Source: Bacteroidota bacterium
GTDB lineage: Bacteria > Bacteroidota > Bacteroidia > Palsa-948
Direction of reading: 5' to 3'
Assembly: GCA_016213405.1 (NCBI GenBank)
Contig: JACRAM010000088.1
Location: forward strand, 57,361 to 121,360
DNA length: 64,000 nucleotides
Shown here piece after piece: positions 24,589 through 33,169 of this stretch. Below the pieces are notes generated by a model. The model saw only the letters and a program-made list of their open reading frames with translations. It was not told where the DNA came from and did no database searches. Every line of letters begins with the position of its first letter. Positions within the stretch are counted from its first letter, which is position 1. A program made the position numbers and the translations under genes.

Positions 24589-25992
24589 TTACAACGACTT
24601 TACCGCCTGCTTGAATTTTCTTCCTCTGTCCTCGTAGTTGTCAAACAAATCAAAACTTGAGCAGCAGGGAGAAAGCAACACAGTGTCGCCCTTAGTTGAA
24701 AGTTTTGCAGACATGCGAACTGCTTCGTCTGCTGATTTTGTTTGCACAATCACATCCACAATTTTAGAAAATGCTTTTATTATTTTTTTGTTGTCTGTGC
24801 CAAGGCAAACAATTGCTTTCACTTTCTGCTTCACTAATTCCTGAAGCATTTTGTAATCGTTTCCTTTATCAATTCCTCCAACAATCCACACAGTGGGATG
24901 TTGCATGCTTTCTAATGCATACCAGGTGGAATTCACATTAGTTGCTTTTGAATCGTTGATGTAATCAACGCCATGAACTTTGGTTACAAATTCAAGGCGG
25001 TGCTCAATGTTTTGAAAATCCGAAAGCGATTCGCGGATTTCGTTTTTTCGCACATCAACAAGGCGTGTGGCAATTCCTGCCGCCATTGAGTTGTACTGGT
25101 TGTGTTTTCCCTGTAGTGCTAGTTGTTCTACGAACATAGTGAGTGGTGTTTGTGTTTGGTTTATATTGATTTTTATTTTATTCTTTTCTAAGTGCGCTCC
25201 TGTTTTTATTTTTCTTTTTATCGAGAAAGGAAACAGGCGCGCGTTGAACTTTCTCTTTTTAAATTCTTTTTTTATTATTTCGTCATCAGCGCAATAGATG
25301 AAAGCGTCTTCCTTTGTTTGATTCTGTGTTATGCGGAACTTCGAGTTGATGTAGTTCTGAAACTTGTAGTTGTAACTATCGAGATGATCAGGAGTGATGT
25401 TGGTGAGGATAGCAATGTTGATTCTCGTCTTGAACATTCCGTCTAATTGGAAACTGCTCAACTCCAGAACGAAATAATCGTAGTTGCCTTCTGCCACGAA
25501 CATTGCAAAACTTTTTCCGACATTTCCACCCATCGCTACTTTGTATCCTGCGTTTTTCAGGATGTGATAAATGAGATTGGTCGTAGTGGTTTTGCCATTC
25601 GTTCCCGTGATTCCTATCAGAGTTGCTTTTGTGTATCGTGATGCAAACTCAATTTCAGAGACGATTGGAATTTTTTTCTTCCTCAACTTCACAATCATTT
25701 CTGCTTTTTCAGGAATGCCCGGACTTTTTACTACTTCGTCCGCATTCAGAATCAGGGAAGCCGTGTGCTTTCCTTCTTCGTGCGCTATGCCATGATGTGA
25801 AAGAACTTTCTTGTATTCGTCTTTTATCTTTCCTTTGTCCGAAACAAAAACTTCAAAACCTTTTTTCTTCGCCAGCACTGCCGTCCCCGTTCCGCTTTCG
25901 CCTGCTCCTAAAACCACCAGCCGAAGCCCAACCCGTCCCTCCCGAAGGGAGGGTGACTGGTTCTGCTGCTTTTCTTTTTCCCATTTCTTCAT
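24589..25992 (-). CDS. murD: UDP-N-acetylmuramoyl-L-alanine--D-glutamate ligase
   Basis: Adds D-glutamate (made by MurI, also in this window) to UDP-MurNAc-L-Ala. The ATP loop [13 protein letters not shown], the ITPDHLDSY segment and the C-terminal LLSPCCSSFDLFDNYEDRG motif are diagnostic of MurD. An extra N-terminal stretch before the Rossmann motif LVVLGAGESG includes NQSPSLREGRVG (11-22), encoded by a C/G-rich palindrome (25928-25953). Removing it would leave a usual MurD start. Length 467. A second palindrome fills the spacer to mraY. Confidence 0.95.
   Translation of the reverse strand: MKKWEKEKQQNQSPSLREGRVGLRLVVLGAGESGTGTAVLAKKKGFEVFVSDKGKIKDEYKKVLSHHGIAHEEGKHTASLILNADEVVKSPGIPEKAEMIVKLRKKKIPIVSEIEFASRYTKATLIGITGTNGKTTTTNLIYHILKNAGYKVAMGGNVGKSFAMFVAEGNYDYFVLELSSFQLDGMFKTRINIAILTNITPDHLDSYNYKFQNYINSKFRITQNQTKEDAFIYCADDEIIKKEFKKRKFNARLFPFSIKRKIKTGAHLEKNKIKININQTQTPLTMFVEQLALQGKHNQYNSMAAGIATRLVDVRKNEIRESLSDFQNIEHRLEFVTKVHGVDYINDSKATNVNSTWYALESMQHPTVWIVGGIDKGNDYKMLQELVKQKVKAIVCLGTDNKKIIKAFSKIVDVIVQTKSADEAVRMSAKLSTKGDTVLLSPCCSSFDLFDNYEDRGRKFKQAVKSL
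25928..25953. repeat. C/G-rich palindrome inside murD
   Basis: CCCTCCC and GGGAGGG arms around GAA, in frame as SPSLREGRVG. The peptide closely resembles SPSLLGRVGVG in UbiD (61364-61398). Confidence 0.87.
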
Positions 25993-26002
25993 TTTACTTT
26001 TC

Positions 26003-26038
26003 CTTTCTCCCTTCCCTTTGGGAAGGGTTGGGGATGGG
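26003..26038. repeat. C/G-rich palindrome between mraY and murD
   Basis: TCCCTTCCC and GGGAAGGG arms around TTT, then TTGGGGATGGGC. Nearly identical to the copy in the sensor phosphatase gene (11705-11738). Confidence 0.87.
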
Positions 26039-26040
26039 CA

Positions 26041-27294
26041 TTACCTCAGTTTCAGTGTTACAATTGTCATTATCGCGAGCATGATTCCTATGATCCAGAA
26101 GCGTGAAACAATTTTTGATTCGTGCATTCCTATTTTCTGATAGTGATGGTGAAGCGGAGACATTTTAAAAATCCTTCTTCCTTCTCCGTATTTTTTCTTG
26201 GTGTATTTGAAATACGCCACCTGAATCACCACCGATAAATTCTCTATTAGAAAAATTCCGCAGAGGATGGGAATCAATAATTCCTTTCTAACTGCGATCG
26301 CAAACACAGCGATGATTCCACCGAGCGCAAGACTTCCGGTGTCGCCCATAAAAACTTGCGCGGGATATGCGTTGTACCAGAGGAAACCTACGCATGCACC
26401 AATGAGAGCACTCGCGAACACCACTAGTTCTCCCGTGTGGGGGATGTACATAATGTCGAGATAATTTGCGAAAATGATATTGCCGGATACATAGGCAAAA
26501 ACGGCAAGCGTTACTCCGATGATGGCGGAAGTTCCTGTCGCCAGTCCGTCAATTCCATCGGTGATGTTCGCTCCGTTTGAAACTGCGGTGACAATTATGA
26601 TTACAGCGAGGATGTAAATTATCCATGTGTAGTCGCGCATTTTTTCTCCGAACAGGGACATGATGGAAGAATAATTGAACTCATTATTTTTTATGAAAGG
26701 AATAGTTGTGTTTGGCAATTTTCTTTCCAGCATGTAATGGATTTTTCCCTCTGTGTCGGTGACTTCTTCCACCTTCGACTGGTCAACTTTTGCCAGAACA
26801 TCTTTTTGAATTTCTACTTTGGTTTGGATATCAGGATGGAAATAAAATACTGTCCCGACAATTATTCCGAGACCAACCTGCCCGATTATTTTGAATTTTC
26901 CAGCCAGACCTTTTTTATCTTTCTTGAAAACTTTTATGTAATCGTCAAGAAATCCTATGAGACCGAGCCACACTGTTGCCACGAGCATGAGGATGACATA
27001 TATATTGTGAAGCTTCGCGAAGAGAAGCGTTGGAATTATTATCGCGGAAAGAATGATAAGTCCTCCCATCGTGGGAGTTCCTTGCTTTTGTTTTTCTCCC
27101 ACTAATCCGAGGTCGCGGATGGTTTCTCCTACTTGTTTTCTATGCAGAAGATTGATGATTCTTTTTCCGAAGAGAAGAGAAATGATAAGCGAAGTAATCA
27201 CTGCCATCGCTGAGCGGAAAGAAATATACTGGAACACTCCCGCTCCGGGGAAGTCGTAATGTTTGTGCAGATATTCAAATAAATAGTACAGCAT
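26041..27294 (-). CDS. mraY: Phospho-N-acetylmuramoyl-pentapeptide transferase MraY
   Basis: An integral membrane enzyme that moves phospho-MurNAc-pentapeptide onto undecaprenyl phosphate, giving lipid I. The family motifs [26 protein letters not shown] and [11 protein letters not shown] are all present with ten or so membrane helices. Length 417 is longer than the 320-360 of proteobacteria because of the insert between helices (about 145-205, [16 protein letters not shown] region) that is usual in Bacteroidota. The start codon overlaps the last base of murE. The product works directly upstream of MurG. Confidence 0.96.
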   Translation of the reverse strand: MLYYLFEYLHKHYDFPGAGVFQYISFRSAMAVITSLIISLLFGKRIINLLHRKQVGETIRDLGLVGEKQKQGTPTMGGLIILSAIIIPTLLFAKLHNIYVILMLVATVWLGLIGFLDDYIKVFKKDKKGLAGKFKIIGQVGLGIIVGTVFYFHPDIQTKVEIQKDVLAKVDQSKVEEVTDTEGKIHYMLERKLPNTTIPFIKNNEFNYSSIMSLFGEKMRDYTWIIYILAVIIIVTAVSNGANITDGIDGLATGTSAIIGVTLAVFAYVSGNIIFANYLDIMYIPHTGELVVFASALIGACVGFLWYNAYPAQVFMGDTGSLALGGIIAVFAIAVRKELLIPILCGIFLIENLSVVIQVAYFKYTKKKYGEGRRIFKMSPLHHHYQKIGMHESKIVSRFWIIGIMLAIMTIVTLKLR

Positions 27295-28814
27295 TATCCA
27301 GCGAACATTTCTAAGTTTTCAATTAATATTTTTACATCGTCAAACGGGTGCTTCACTCCTTTTATCTCCTGATATTTTTCGTGCCCTTTTCCAGCAACAA
27401 GAATTATATCTCCGCCTGAAGCGAGCGAACACGCAGTTTTTATTGCTTCTCTCCTATCGGTGATTGACAAAACTTTTTTCTGCTGCGTGCGGTCAACTCC
27501 TTTCTGCATTTGGCGAATTATTTCATCTGCGTCTTCGCTTCTTGGATTATCAGAAGTGAGAATTACTTTATCGCTTTCATCACAGGCGATCTGAGCCATC
27601 ACCGGTCGTTTTAATGCGTCACGGTCTCCACCGCAACCAACCACGGTGATGATTTTTTCTTCATTCATGCGGATTTCACGGATTGTTTTTAAAACATTCA
27701 GAAGCGCGTCAGGCGTGTGTGCATAATCTACTATTCCAACAATTCCGCTGTGAGATTTTATTTGCTGGAATCTTCCGTCAACAGAACTCAGTGCGCTGAG
27801 AGCAGTGAGTACTTTTAATTTTTCCTGTCCTAGTATAATTGCTGTTGCGTAAACTGCCAGAACATTTGAGGCGTTGAAGTTTCCGATGAGCTTGGTCCAC
27901 ATTTCAGAACCATCCATGTTCAACAGCATTCCAGCGAACTGACTTTCCATTATTTTGCACTTGAAATCAGCGGAAGATTTCAGCGCATAGGTTTTCTTTG
28001 TTGCATTTGTATTTTGCAACATCACCATTCCGTTCTGGTCGTCTTTGTTTACCAGAGCGAATGCACCATTCTCTAATCCGTCAAAGAATTTCTTCTTTGC
28101 TTTCAGATATTCTTCAAAAGTTTTGTGATAATCAAGATGATCGTGCGTGATGTTGGTGAAAACTCCACCTATAAATTTTAATCCTGAAATTCTTTTCTGC
28201 ACAACCGCGTGCGAACTCACTTCCATAAAACAATACGTACAACCTTCAGCCATCATTTGGTTCATCAGCCTGTTGAGTTGAATTGGATCTGGAGTTGTAT
28301 GAGTTGCAGGAAATGAAGCCCCTCCTAAATCCTCCCCTTTAGGGAGGACTTTCTGAGGAGGAGTAATTTTATATTCGACTGTGGATATTAATCCTGCACC
28401 AAATCCAAGTGAAACAAAAAGTTTGTATAGAAGAGAAGTTATAGTTGTTTTTCCATTCGTGCCTGTGATTCCAACCAGTTTTAATTTCTCGGAAGGGTTA
28501 TCATAAAAGTTGGAAGCAATGATTCCTAGCGCAGACTCGCTGTCGCTTACCTTTATATATGTGGCCTCACCCACAGCCCCTCTCCCAGTGGAGAGGGGAG
28601 TTGGAATTTCTTCGCATACAATGGCAATCGCTCCGGAAGAAATTGCTTGTGAAATAAATTTATGTCCATCACTCTGAATTCCTTTTACAGCGATGAACAA
28701 ACTTCCTTTCTCCACTTTCCTGGAATCAAAACAAATGGAAGCAACATCAATATCAGTTGAACCAACGACTTCGACAAGTCCTGCTTTGTATAATATGTCT
28801 TTCAGTTTTTTCAT
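27294..28814 (-). CDS. murE: UDP-N-acetylmuramoyl-L-alanyl-D-glutamate ligase MurE
   Basis: Adds the third stem residue, probably meso-diaminopimelate, as the [12 protein letters not shown] motif fits the DNPR specificity loop. The ATP loop is [10 protein letters not shown] (115-124) and the [10 protein letters not shown] motif is present. Two C/G-rich palindromes are read in frame: [14 protein letters not shown] (71-84) just before a conserved strand, and [11 protein letters not shown] (157-167), the same peptide as in the NlpC/P60 peptidase at 8.6 kb. They bring the length to 506, a little above the norm. It overlaps mraY by one base. dapB, needed for the DAP pathway, lies at 46.7 kb. Confidence 0.95.
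   Translation of the reverse strand: MKKLKDILYKAGLVEVVGSTDIDVASICFDSRKVEKGSLFIAVKGIQSDGHKFISQAISSGAIAIVCEEIPTPLSTGRGAVGEATYIKVSDSESALGIIASNFYDNPSEKLKLVGITGTNGKTTITSLLYKLFVSLGFGAGLISTVEYKITPPQKVLPKGEDLGGASFPATHTTPDPIQLNRLMNQMMAEGCTYCFMEVSSHAVVQKRISGLKFIGGVFTNITHDHLDYHKTFEEYLKAKKKFFDGLENGAFALVNKDDQNGMVMLQNTNATKKTYALKSSADFKCKIMESQFAGMLLNMDGSEMWTKLIGNFNASNVLAVYATAIILGQEKLKVLTALSALSSVDGRFQQIKSHSGIVGIVDYAHTPDALLNVLKTIREIRMNEEKIITVVGCGGDRDALKRPVMAQIACDESDKVILTSDNPRSEDADEIIRQMQKGVDRTQQKKVLSITDRREAIKTACSLASGGDIILVAGKGHEKYQEIKGVKHPFDDVKILIENLEMFAG
28316..28352. repeat. C/G-rich palindromic element inside murE (GEDLGGAS copy)
   Basis: 36 bp matching the complement of 8644-8679 in 34 positions. Encodes [11 protein letters not shown]. 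Confidence 0.9.
28563..28604. repeat. C/G-rich palindrome inside murE, second site
   Basis: CCCCTCTCC and GGAGAGGGG arms around CAGT, flanked by GCCTCACCCACAG. Encodes [14 protein letters not shown]. Confidence 0.87.
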
Positions 28815-28823
28815 TATTAAAAA

Positions 28824-28876
28824 AGATTCAAACGGATAAATTCGGATTCAGACAGAAAAAATTCGTTTGAATCCGC
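28824..28876. repeat. GATTCAAACGGAT inverted element between ftsI and murE
   Basis: GATTCAAACGGAT and CGGATTCAGACAG face TTCGTTTGAATCCG. A related, inverted copy lies between rsmH and ftsL (31462-31525). Confidence 0.7.
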
Positions 28877-28899
28877 AGTAATCAGTTTACATCTGCATT

Positions 28900-31035
28900 T
28901 CATGACAATTCCAGAATCAATTCTGTTCCTTTGTAAAATTTTGTTCCTGTATTTATTGACTGCCTTTTAATCGCACCGCTTCCGATGATTTTCACTTTCA
29001 GTCCAGCGTTTTCCAATAAATAGAGCGCGTCTTTCAATCCCATTCCTGTTACATTGGGCATTACATTTTTTGTGAGCGAGAGATTGATGTTGTTGTCAAT
29101 CACAAACGCGGATGAATCCCTCTCCACAACATTCACATATTCCGCAGTGGAAGTATTTGCATTCGCGGAAAGATTCAAGTCGGAAATAACCGTTTGAATA
29201 TCTTTTCGTGAACCGCCTTTGATGGATGGAGTTTTTGTCTCAGCGATTTGATTTTCTTTTACTTCGCTGTGGATGTCAAGAAGCGTTGAATAAACTTTGT
29301 CAGCAATTTCTTTGAAGATGGGCCCCGCCACAGCGTTGCCGTAGTAAACTCCTTCGGAAGGCGCGTTCACCACCACAATGCAGGAATACTTTGGATTGTC
29401 TGCAGGAAAATATCCAACGAAAGACGCCTGATATGTTTGACTATTATTTCCTTTTTTATTTCCGTAACCGCCACCGCCTTTTGCAATCTGCGCTGTTCCG
29501 GTTTTGCCTGCGATTTTATAATCGGCATTTTTCAAATTCATTGCTGTTCCTTCAAGAACAACTCCTTCCATCATCTCTTTTGCTTTTTGAATTGTGGAAG
29601 CTGACGCAACATGCGGATGAATTACTTCGGGAGAAAATGCTTTTAGCGCTTTGCCTTGTCTGCGCACTTCTCGAACGAAACGTGGTTTCATCATCACGCC
29701 ATCGTTTGCAACAGCATTGTAGAAAGTGAGAATCTGCAGTGGAGTTAATCGCAACTCGTATCCGAAAGCCATCCAGGGAAGAGAAACTTTCGACCACCTT
29801 TTATCTTTCGTGGATTTTATATCAGGACTTCCAGAACCAGCTATGTCCAGTTCCGGATTGAGATTGATTCCCATTTTGCAAAGACGGTCAATAAACTGTT
29901 GAGGATTTTTTCCGTAGTTAGCATAGATAAGTTTTGCAGTACCTACATTGGATGAATGCTCAAACACTTGCTTCACAGAAATTTTTCCAAGCCCTCCTTC
30001 GTGAGAATCTTTTACTTCCTGTGTGAGAAATTTCCATCTGCCGTTTCCTGTATTAACCGTGTCATCCAAATCAAAATATCCGTCTTCCATTCCGGCCATC
30101 AGCGAAACCAATTTGAAAGTGGAACCGGGTTCTGTGCTCTGCCCGATTGCGTAATTGTAATTTTCACTGTAAGTTGCGGTGTCAATCTTCGAGAGGTTTG
30201 CAATCGCGCGTATCTCGCCCGTCTTCACTTCCATCAGCACCACGCAACCCCAGCCCGCCTGGTGTTTTTTCAATTGTTCGTAAAGCGCATTCTCCGCAAC
30301 ATCCTGAATATTTATGTCGAGCGTGGAAACAATATCAGAACCGTCCTGCGGTTCAACTTCGTTCTCATCATTCACGGGCATTTCAATTCCGCCCGCAATT
30401 TTTCTGACGAGGCGTTTTCCTCCTATGCCGGTAAGTTGAGTATTGTAAGAACCTTCTAGCCCTATAGGCTTTGCAGTTTCTCTGTTTGAACCGATTGTGC
30501 GCGAAGCAAGGAGTTGGAAAGGAAGTTCGCGTTTGCCTTTCTGAGTTGTAATCAATCCTCCTTTAAATCTTCCTTTTCTGAAAAGTGGAAATGTTTTTAA
30601 CTGCTGAAGTTCTTTGTAAGAAATATTTTCGCGAAGCATGTAATATCGGTCGCCAGAATTTTTCGCACTTACAAGGAGTCGCTTGTAGGAAGATTTTGTT
30701 TTGTCAGGAAATAAATTCGCTAGGCAGAGAGAAAGCGAATCAAGATTGTCGTCAAAAATTTCATCGGTGATAGCGTCCGCGCTCATATCCACCGCCACAT
30801 CATAATAAGGAAGAGAAGTGGCGAGGAGCTGACCGTTCACATCGAAAATATTTCCGCGCATGGCTTCAATGTTCGCGTAGTGAAGCGTGAGTTCATTCGC
30901 GCGCTGTTTCCAGAATTCTCCTTCGCTGAACTGAATTTTTATAACTCTCGCTATGATAAATCCCGCAATCAGAAAAATAAATAAGTAGACTAAATAAATT
31001 CTCCACAGTATATCTTTTCTTACGTCTAAAGCCAT
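28900..31035 (-). CDS. ftsI: Septal transpeptidase (class B PBP) FtsI with one PASTA domain
   Basis: A class B penicillin-binding protein that cross-links septal peptidoglycan and pairs with FtsW. A membrane helix (about 13-33) is followed by the dimerisation/pedestal domain (GSYNTQLTGIGGKR) and the transpeptidase domain with SxxK in EPGSTFKL, SSN in EHSSNVGTA and KTGTAQ. A C-terminal PASTA domain (about 650-711, NVMPNVTGMGLKDALYLL) matches the SpoVD/Pbp type usual in this phylum. Length 711 is normal. The ftsL-like stop is 1 bp away, so the two are translationally linked. Confidence 0.95.
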   Translation of the reverse strand: MALDVRKDILWRIYLVYLFIFLIAGFIIARVIKIQFSEGEFWKQRANELTLHYANIEAMRGNIFDVNGQLLATSLPYYDVAVDMSADAITDEIFDDNLDSLSLCLANLFPDKTKSSYKRLLVSAKNSGDRYYMLRENISYKELQQLKTFPLFRKGRFKGGLITTQKGKRELPFQLLASRTIGSNRETAKPIGLEGSYNTQLTGIGGKRLVRKIAGGIEMPVNDENEVEPQDGSDIVSTLDINIQDVAENALYEQLKKHQAGWGCVVLMEVKTGEIRAIANLSKIDTATYSENYNYAIGQSTEPGSTFKLVSLMAGMEDGYFDLDDTVNTGNGRWKFLTQEVKDSHEGGLGKISVKQVFEHSSNVGTAKLIYANYGKNPQQFIDRLCKMGINLNPELDIAGSGSPDIKSTKDKRWSKVSLPWMAFGYELRLTPLQILTFYNAVANDGVMMKPRFVREVRRQGKALKAFSPEVIHPHVASASTIQKAKEMMEGVVLEGTAMNLKNADYKIAGKTGTAQIAKGGGGYGNKKGNNSQTYQASFVGYFPADNPKYSCIVVVNAPSEGVYYGNAVAGPIFKEIADKVYSTLLDIHSEVKENQIAETKTPSIKGGSRKDIQTVISDLNLSANANTSTAEYVNVVERDSSAFVIDNNINLSLTKNVMPNVTGMGLKDALYLLENAGLKVKIIGSGAIKRQSINTGTKFYKGTELILELS

Positions 31036-31036
31036 A

Positions 31037-31453
31037 TCAGTTTTTGTTTGCTGAATTAGATTTTACCTGCACAACAATTTTTTTCGGAGGAACCGTAGAT
31101 TCTTTCAGCCCGAGCGGAGCAGACGCGTGCGCCACTTCGCTCTGGTTGCTCATAAACATGAGTTCAGATTTCGTAGTGATGTATTCCGATTTTAGTTCTT
31201 TTAGCTCAGCGTTAATTTGGCTTATCTCACGCACAGATTTCTCTGCGTAGTAGCCGTTGGCGATGTAGCCAACACCGATAAGAGTTAAAAAAATAATGAA
31301 AGGCAGTTGATGAATTACATTGTCTTTTGAAAGGAAATTACCGCTGAAAATGTTGAGGAAGGAGCGGGCGATTTTGCTGGGCTTTTTTGACGAAGCCCTT
31401 GTCCCGACTTTTGTCGGGATGGGTTCTTCTTGCGGTTCTTTAAACTTATTCAT
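31037..31453 (-). CDS. ftsL: FtsL-like cell division protein
   Basis: A small bitopic membrane protein: a charged cytoplasmic part (1-45), one hydrophobic helix (about 51-69, LPFIIFLTLIGVGYIANGYY) and a periplasmic coiled coil (REISQINAELKELKSEYITT). FtsL joins the FtsQ complex that activates FtsWI. Sequence is poorly conserved; the call rests on topology, size (138) and position between rsmH and ftsI. The N-terminal region includes EPIPTKVGTRAS, encoded by a 7-bp-arm palindrome (TCCCGAC/GTCGGGA, 31402-31419), another in-frame repeat. Confidence 0.82.
   Translation of the reverse strand: MNKFKEPQEEPIPTKVGTRASSKKPSKIARSFLNIFSGNFLSKDNVIHQLPFIIFLTLIGVGYIANGYYAEKSVREISQINAELKELKSEYITTKSELMFMSNQSEVAHASAPLGLKESTVPPKKIVVQVKSNSANKN
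31402..31419. repeat. Palindrome inside the ftsL-like gene
   Basis: TCCCGAC, TTTT, GTCGGGA; read in frame near residue 14. Confidence 0.75.
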
Positions 31454-31461
31454 ACATTAAA

Positions 31462-31525
31462 TCCAGATTCAAACTGATTTATTTGGATTCAAACGGATTT
31501 ATCTGTCTGAATCCGTTTTTCATCC
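31462..31525. repeat. GATTCAAAC element between rsmH and ftsL
   Basis: GATTCAAACTGATTTATTTG is followed directly by GATTCAAACGGATTTATCTG, then GTCTGAATCCG. It is the inverted relative of the copy at 28824. Confidence 0.7.
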
Positions 31526-31532
31526 GTGTACA

Positions 31533-32441
31533 TCATGTTTTTTCTGCTATTCTGAGTTTTGCACTTCTTGCCCTGCTGTTCTGCTCTATCTCTTTTTCAC
31601 TCGGCACGATTGGTTTTTTGTTTATCGTTTTAAAAGGTGCATTCACATTTCCGTAGATGTCTTTTTCCAATTCGCCTTCGAAGTTTCCAGACCTGAAAAA
31701 GTTTTTTACCAATCTGTCTTCAAGCGAGTGATAAGAGATAACTGCTATCCTTCCGCCTGTCTTCAAAACATCTTTACTTTGAATCAGTAATTCTTTCAGC
31801 GCGCTCAGTTCATCGTTCACTTCTATCCTCAGTGCCTGAAAAACTTTTGCGTAGAACTGATTTTCTTTTCCTCTGTCAGCACAGTTTGCAATCGCTTTTT
31901 TCAAATCATTCACGGTTCTTATGCTGTTTCGGTTCGTCACAATTTTTTTCACGACTTGACTTGCGTTTCTCAGTTCACCGTACTCTCTGAAAATCTTTTT
32001 CAAATTTTCTTCGGAGTACGTTTGGATGATTTCACTTGCTGTCGTTCCGCTTTGCTTTCCCATTCTCATATCGAGAGAAGAGTCAAAGCGTGTGGAGAAT
32101 CCTCTTTCCGCAGAATCAAACTGGTGCGAGGAAACCCCAAGGTCAGCAAGCAATCCGTCAATCTCAGTCACATTGTGCGCGAGGAGAGAACTTTTTAACT
32201 CGGAAAAATTTTTTCGGATGAGCGTGAAGCGTTTGTCATCAATCGCATTCTTCACAGCGTCTTCATCTATATCAAACACAAACAGTTTTCCAGTCGTCAA
32301 GTGTTTGAAAATTTCCCGCGAGTGTCCTCCACCGCCAAAAGTTGCGTCCACATAAATTCCGTTTGGTCGGATGTGCAGGGCTTCAATACAAGAATTCAAA
32401 AGAACAGGAGTGTGATAGGCACCTTCCTTCATCCGCATCAT
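31533..32441 (-). CDS. rsmH: 16S rRNA (cytosine1402-N4)-methyltransferase RsmH
   Basis: Methylates N4 of C1402 in the 16S rRNA P site. The SAM-binding motif VDATFGGGGHSREIF (about 31-45) and the LLADLGVSSHQFDSAERGFS block are diagnostic. The C-terminal RSAKLRIAEK end is typical. At 302 residues it is full length. It starts inside the last codons of mraZ (4-bp overlap), the classic mraZ-rsmH arrangement at the head of the division cluster. The 80-bp spacer to ftsL holds a GATTCAAAC repeat. Confidence 0.96.
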   Translation of the reverse strand: MMRMKEGAYHTPVLLNSCIEALHIRPNGIYVDATFGGGGHSREIFKHLTTGKLFVFDIDEDAVKNAIDDKRFTLIRKNFSELKSSLLAHNVTEIDGLLADLGVSSHQFDSAERGFSTRFDSSLDMRMGKQSGTTASEIIQTYSEENLKKIFREYGELRNASQVVKKIVTNRNSIRTVNDLKKAIANCADRGKENQFYAKVFQALRIEVNDELSALKELLIQSKDVLKTGGRIAVISYHSLEDRLVKNFFRSGNFEGELEKDIYGNVNAPFKTINKKPIVPSEKEIEQNSRARSAKLRIAEKT

Positions 32442-32896
32442 TGCTTTTTTTCCTTATTACCCATCACCTTCTCAGCAAGAGAAGCCATGTCAACTGATTT
32501 ATCTGAAATCATTTTGTTAAATTCTGCAAGCGACCATATCTCAATCCGGTCACCGAAAGCGTAGAACACAATTTCTTTTTTGATTCCAGCGTGAGCAATC
32601 AGGCGCTGAGGAAGAAGTAACCTTCCCTGCCCGTCCAGCATAACTGGAGTTGCTCCGCTGTGAAATCTTCTGTAAAAAGTTCTTGCGTCTGTTTCAAAAA
32701 GATTGAGCTCGCTCAGTTTGGCAGAAACTTCCTTCCATACATTATCAGGATAGAGATTGATTTGCTTTTCAAATCCGCGGTTGAGAACATATTTGTCAGA
32801 TTCTCCCGCAGGCAACTGACGCTTAAGAGCAGAAGGAAACAGCACTCTTCCCTTTGCATCAACAGTTGCTTCAAATTCACCAATTAAACTGGTCAT
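32438..32896 (-). CDS. mraZ: Transcriptional regulator MraZ
   Basis: An AbrB-like double-domain DNA-binding protein that represses its own division cluster. I place the start at the ATG at 32896 (MTSLIGEFEATVDAKGR), the canonical family N-terminus, with GGAG 15 bp upstream; a longer in-frame ATG at 32956 would lie upstream of the promoter. The two half-domains carry DAKGRVLFPSAL and DGQGRLLLPQRL. Length 152 is normal. Two TGGTA/TGGGA direct-repeat sites nearby could be its operators. It overlaps rsmH by 4 bp. Confidence 0.94.
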   Translation of the reverse strand: MTSLIGEFEATVDAKGRVLFPSALKRQLPAGESDKYVLNRGFEKQINLYPDNVWKEVSAKLSELNLFETDARTFYRRFHSGATPVMLDGQGRLLLPQRLIAHAGIKKEIVFYAFGDRIEIWSLAEFNKMISDKSVDMASLAEKVMGNKEKKQ

Positions 32897-32932
32897 AGAT
32901 TTTAGGAGTTCTCCGGATTTTTTTTGATGCGA

Positions 32933-32940
32933 CAAATGTA
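32933..32940 (-). promoter_or_regulatory. Bacteroidota-type -7 box for the mraZ cluster
   Basis: Minus strand TACATTTG fits the TAnnTTTG consensus and ends 37 bp before the mraZ ATG. A TTTG lies about 15 bp further up, a slightly short spacing. Confidence 0.5.
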
Positions 32941-32950
32941 AAGATAATTT

Positions 32951-32965
32951 TACCACAAAATCCCA
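32951..32965 (-). promoter_or_regulatory. Putative MraZ operator upstream of mraZ
   Basis: Minus strand TGGGA-TTTTG-TGGTA: two pentamers with 10-bp spacing, like the TGGGN-N5-TGGGN MraZ boxes of other bacteria. It sits just upstream of the -7 box. Confidence 0.5.
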
Positions 32966-33050
32966 CTATGTTGATAATTTTATCAAATTTATTTGATTAA
33001 TTTAAACAATTATTTTTAATTCTTCTATGAAAAATATAATAATATAAAGG

Positions 33051-33065
33051 TGGTAAAAAATGGGA
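33051..33065 (+). promoter_or_regulatory. Second putative MraZ-type direct repeat in the divergent spacer
   Basis: Plus strand TGGTA-AAAAA-TGGGA, the same two pentamers at the same spacing, 105 bp before the acyltransferase gene. Confidence 0.4.
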
Positions 33066-33145
33066 TTTTTATGTTAATAATGTGTTAATTAATGTTTATT
33101 TAATGTTAATTGCATTTTTTGTGAAACAATCGAAACACAAACACT

Positions 33146-33153
33146 TACATTTG
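33146..33153 (+). promoter_or_regulatory. -7 box of the acyltransferase gene
   Basis: TACATTTG matches TAnnTTTG, 16 bp before the ATG at 33170. TTTTTTG lies about 25 bp upstream. Confidence 0.45.
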
Positions 33154-33169
33154 CAGAGAAGAAATAATT

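Noticed and set aside
32897..32956. Longer MraZ N-terminus from the ATG at 32956
   Set aside because: It would place the start upstream of the -7 promoter box, and the family begins at MTSLIGE.
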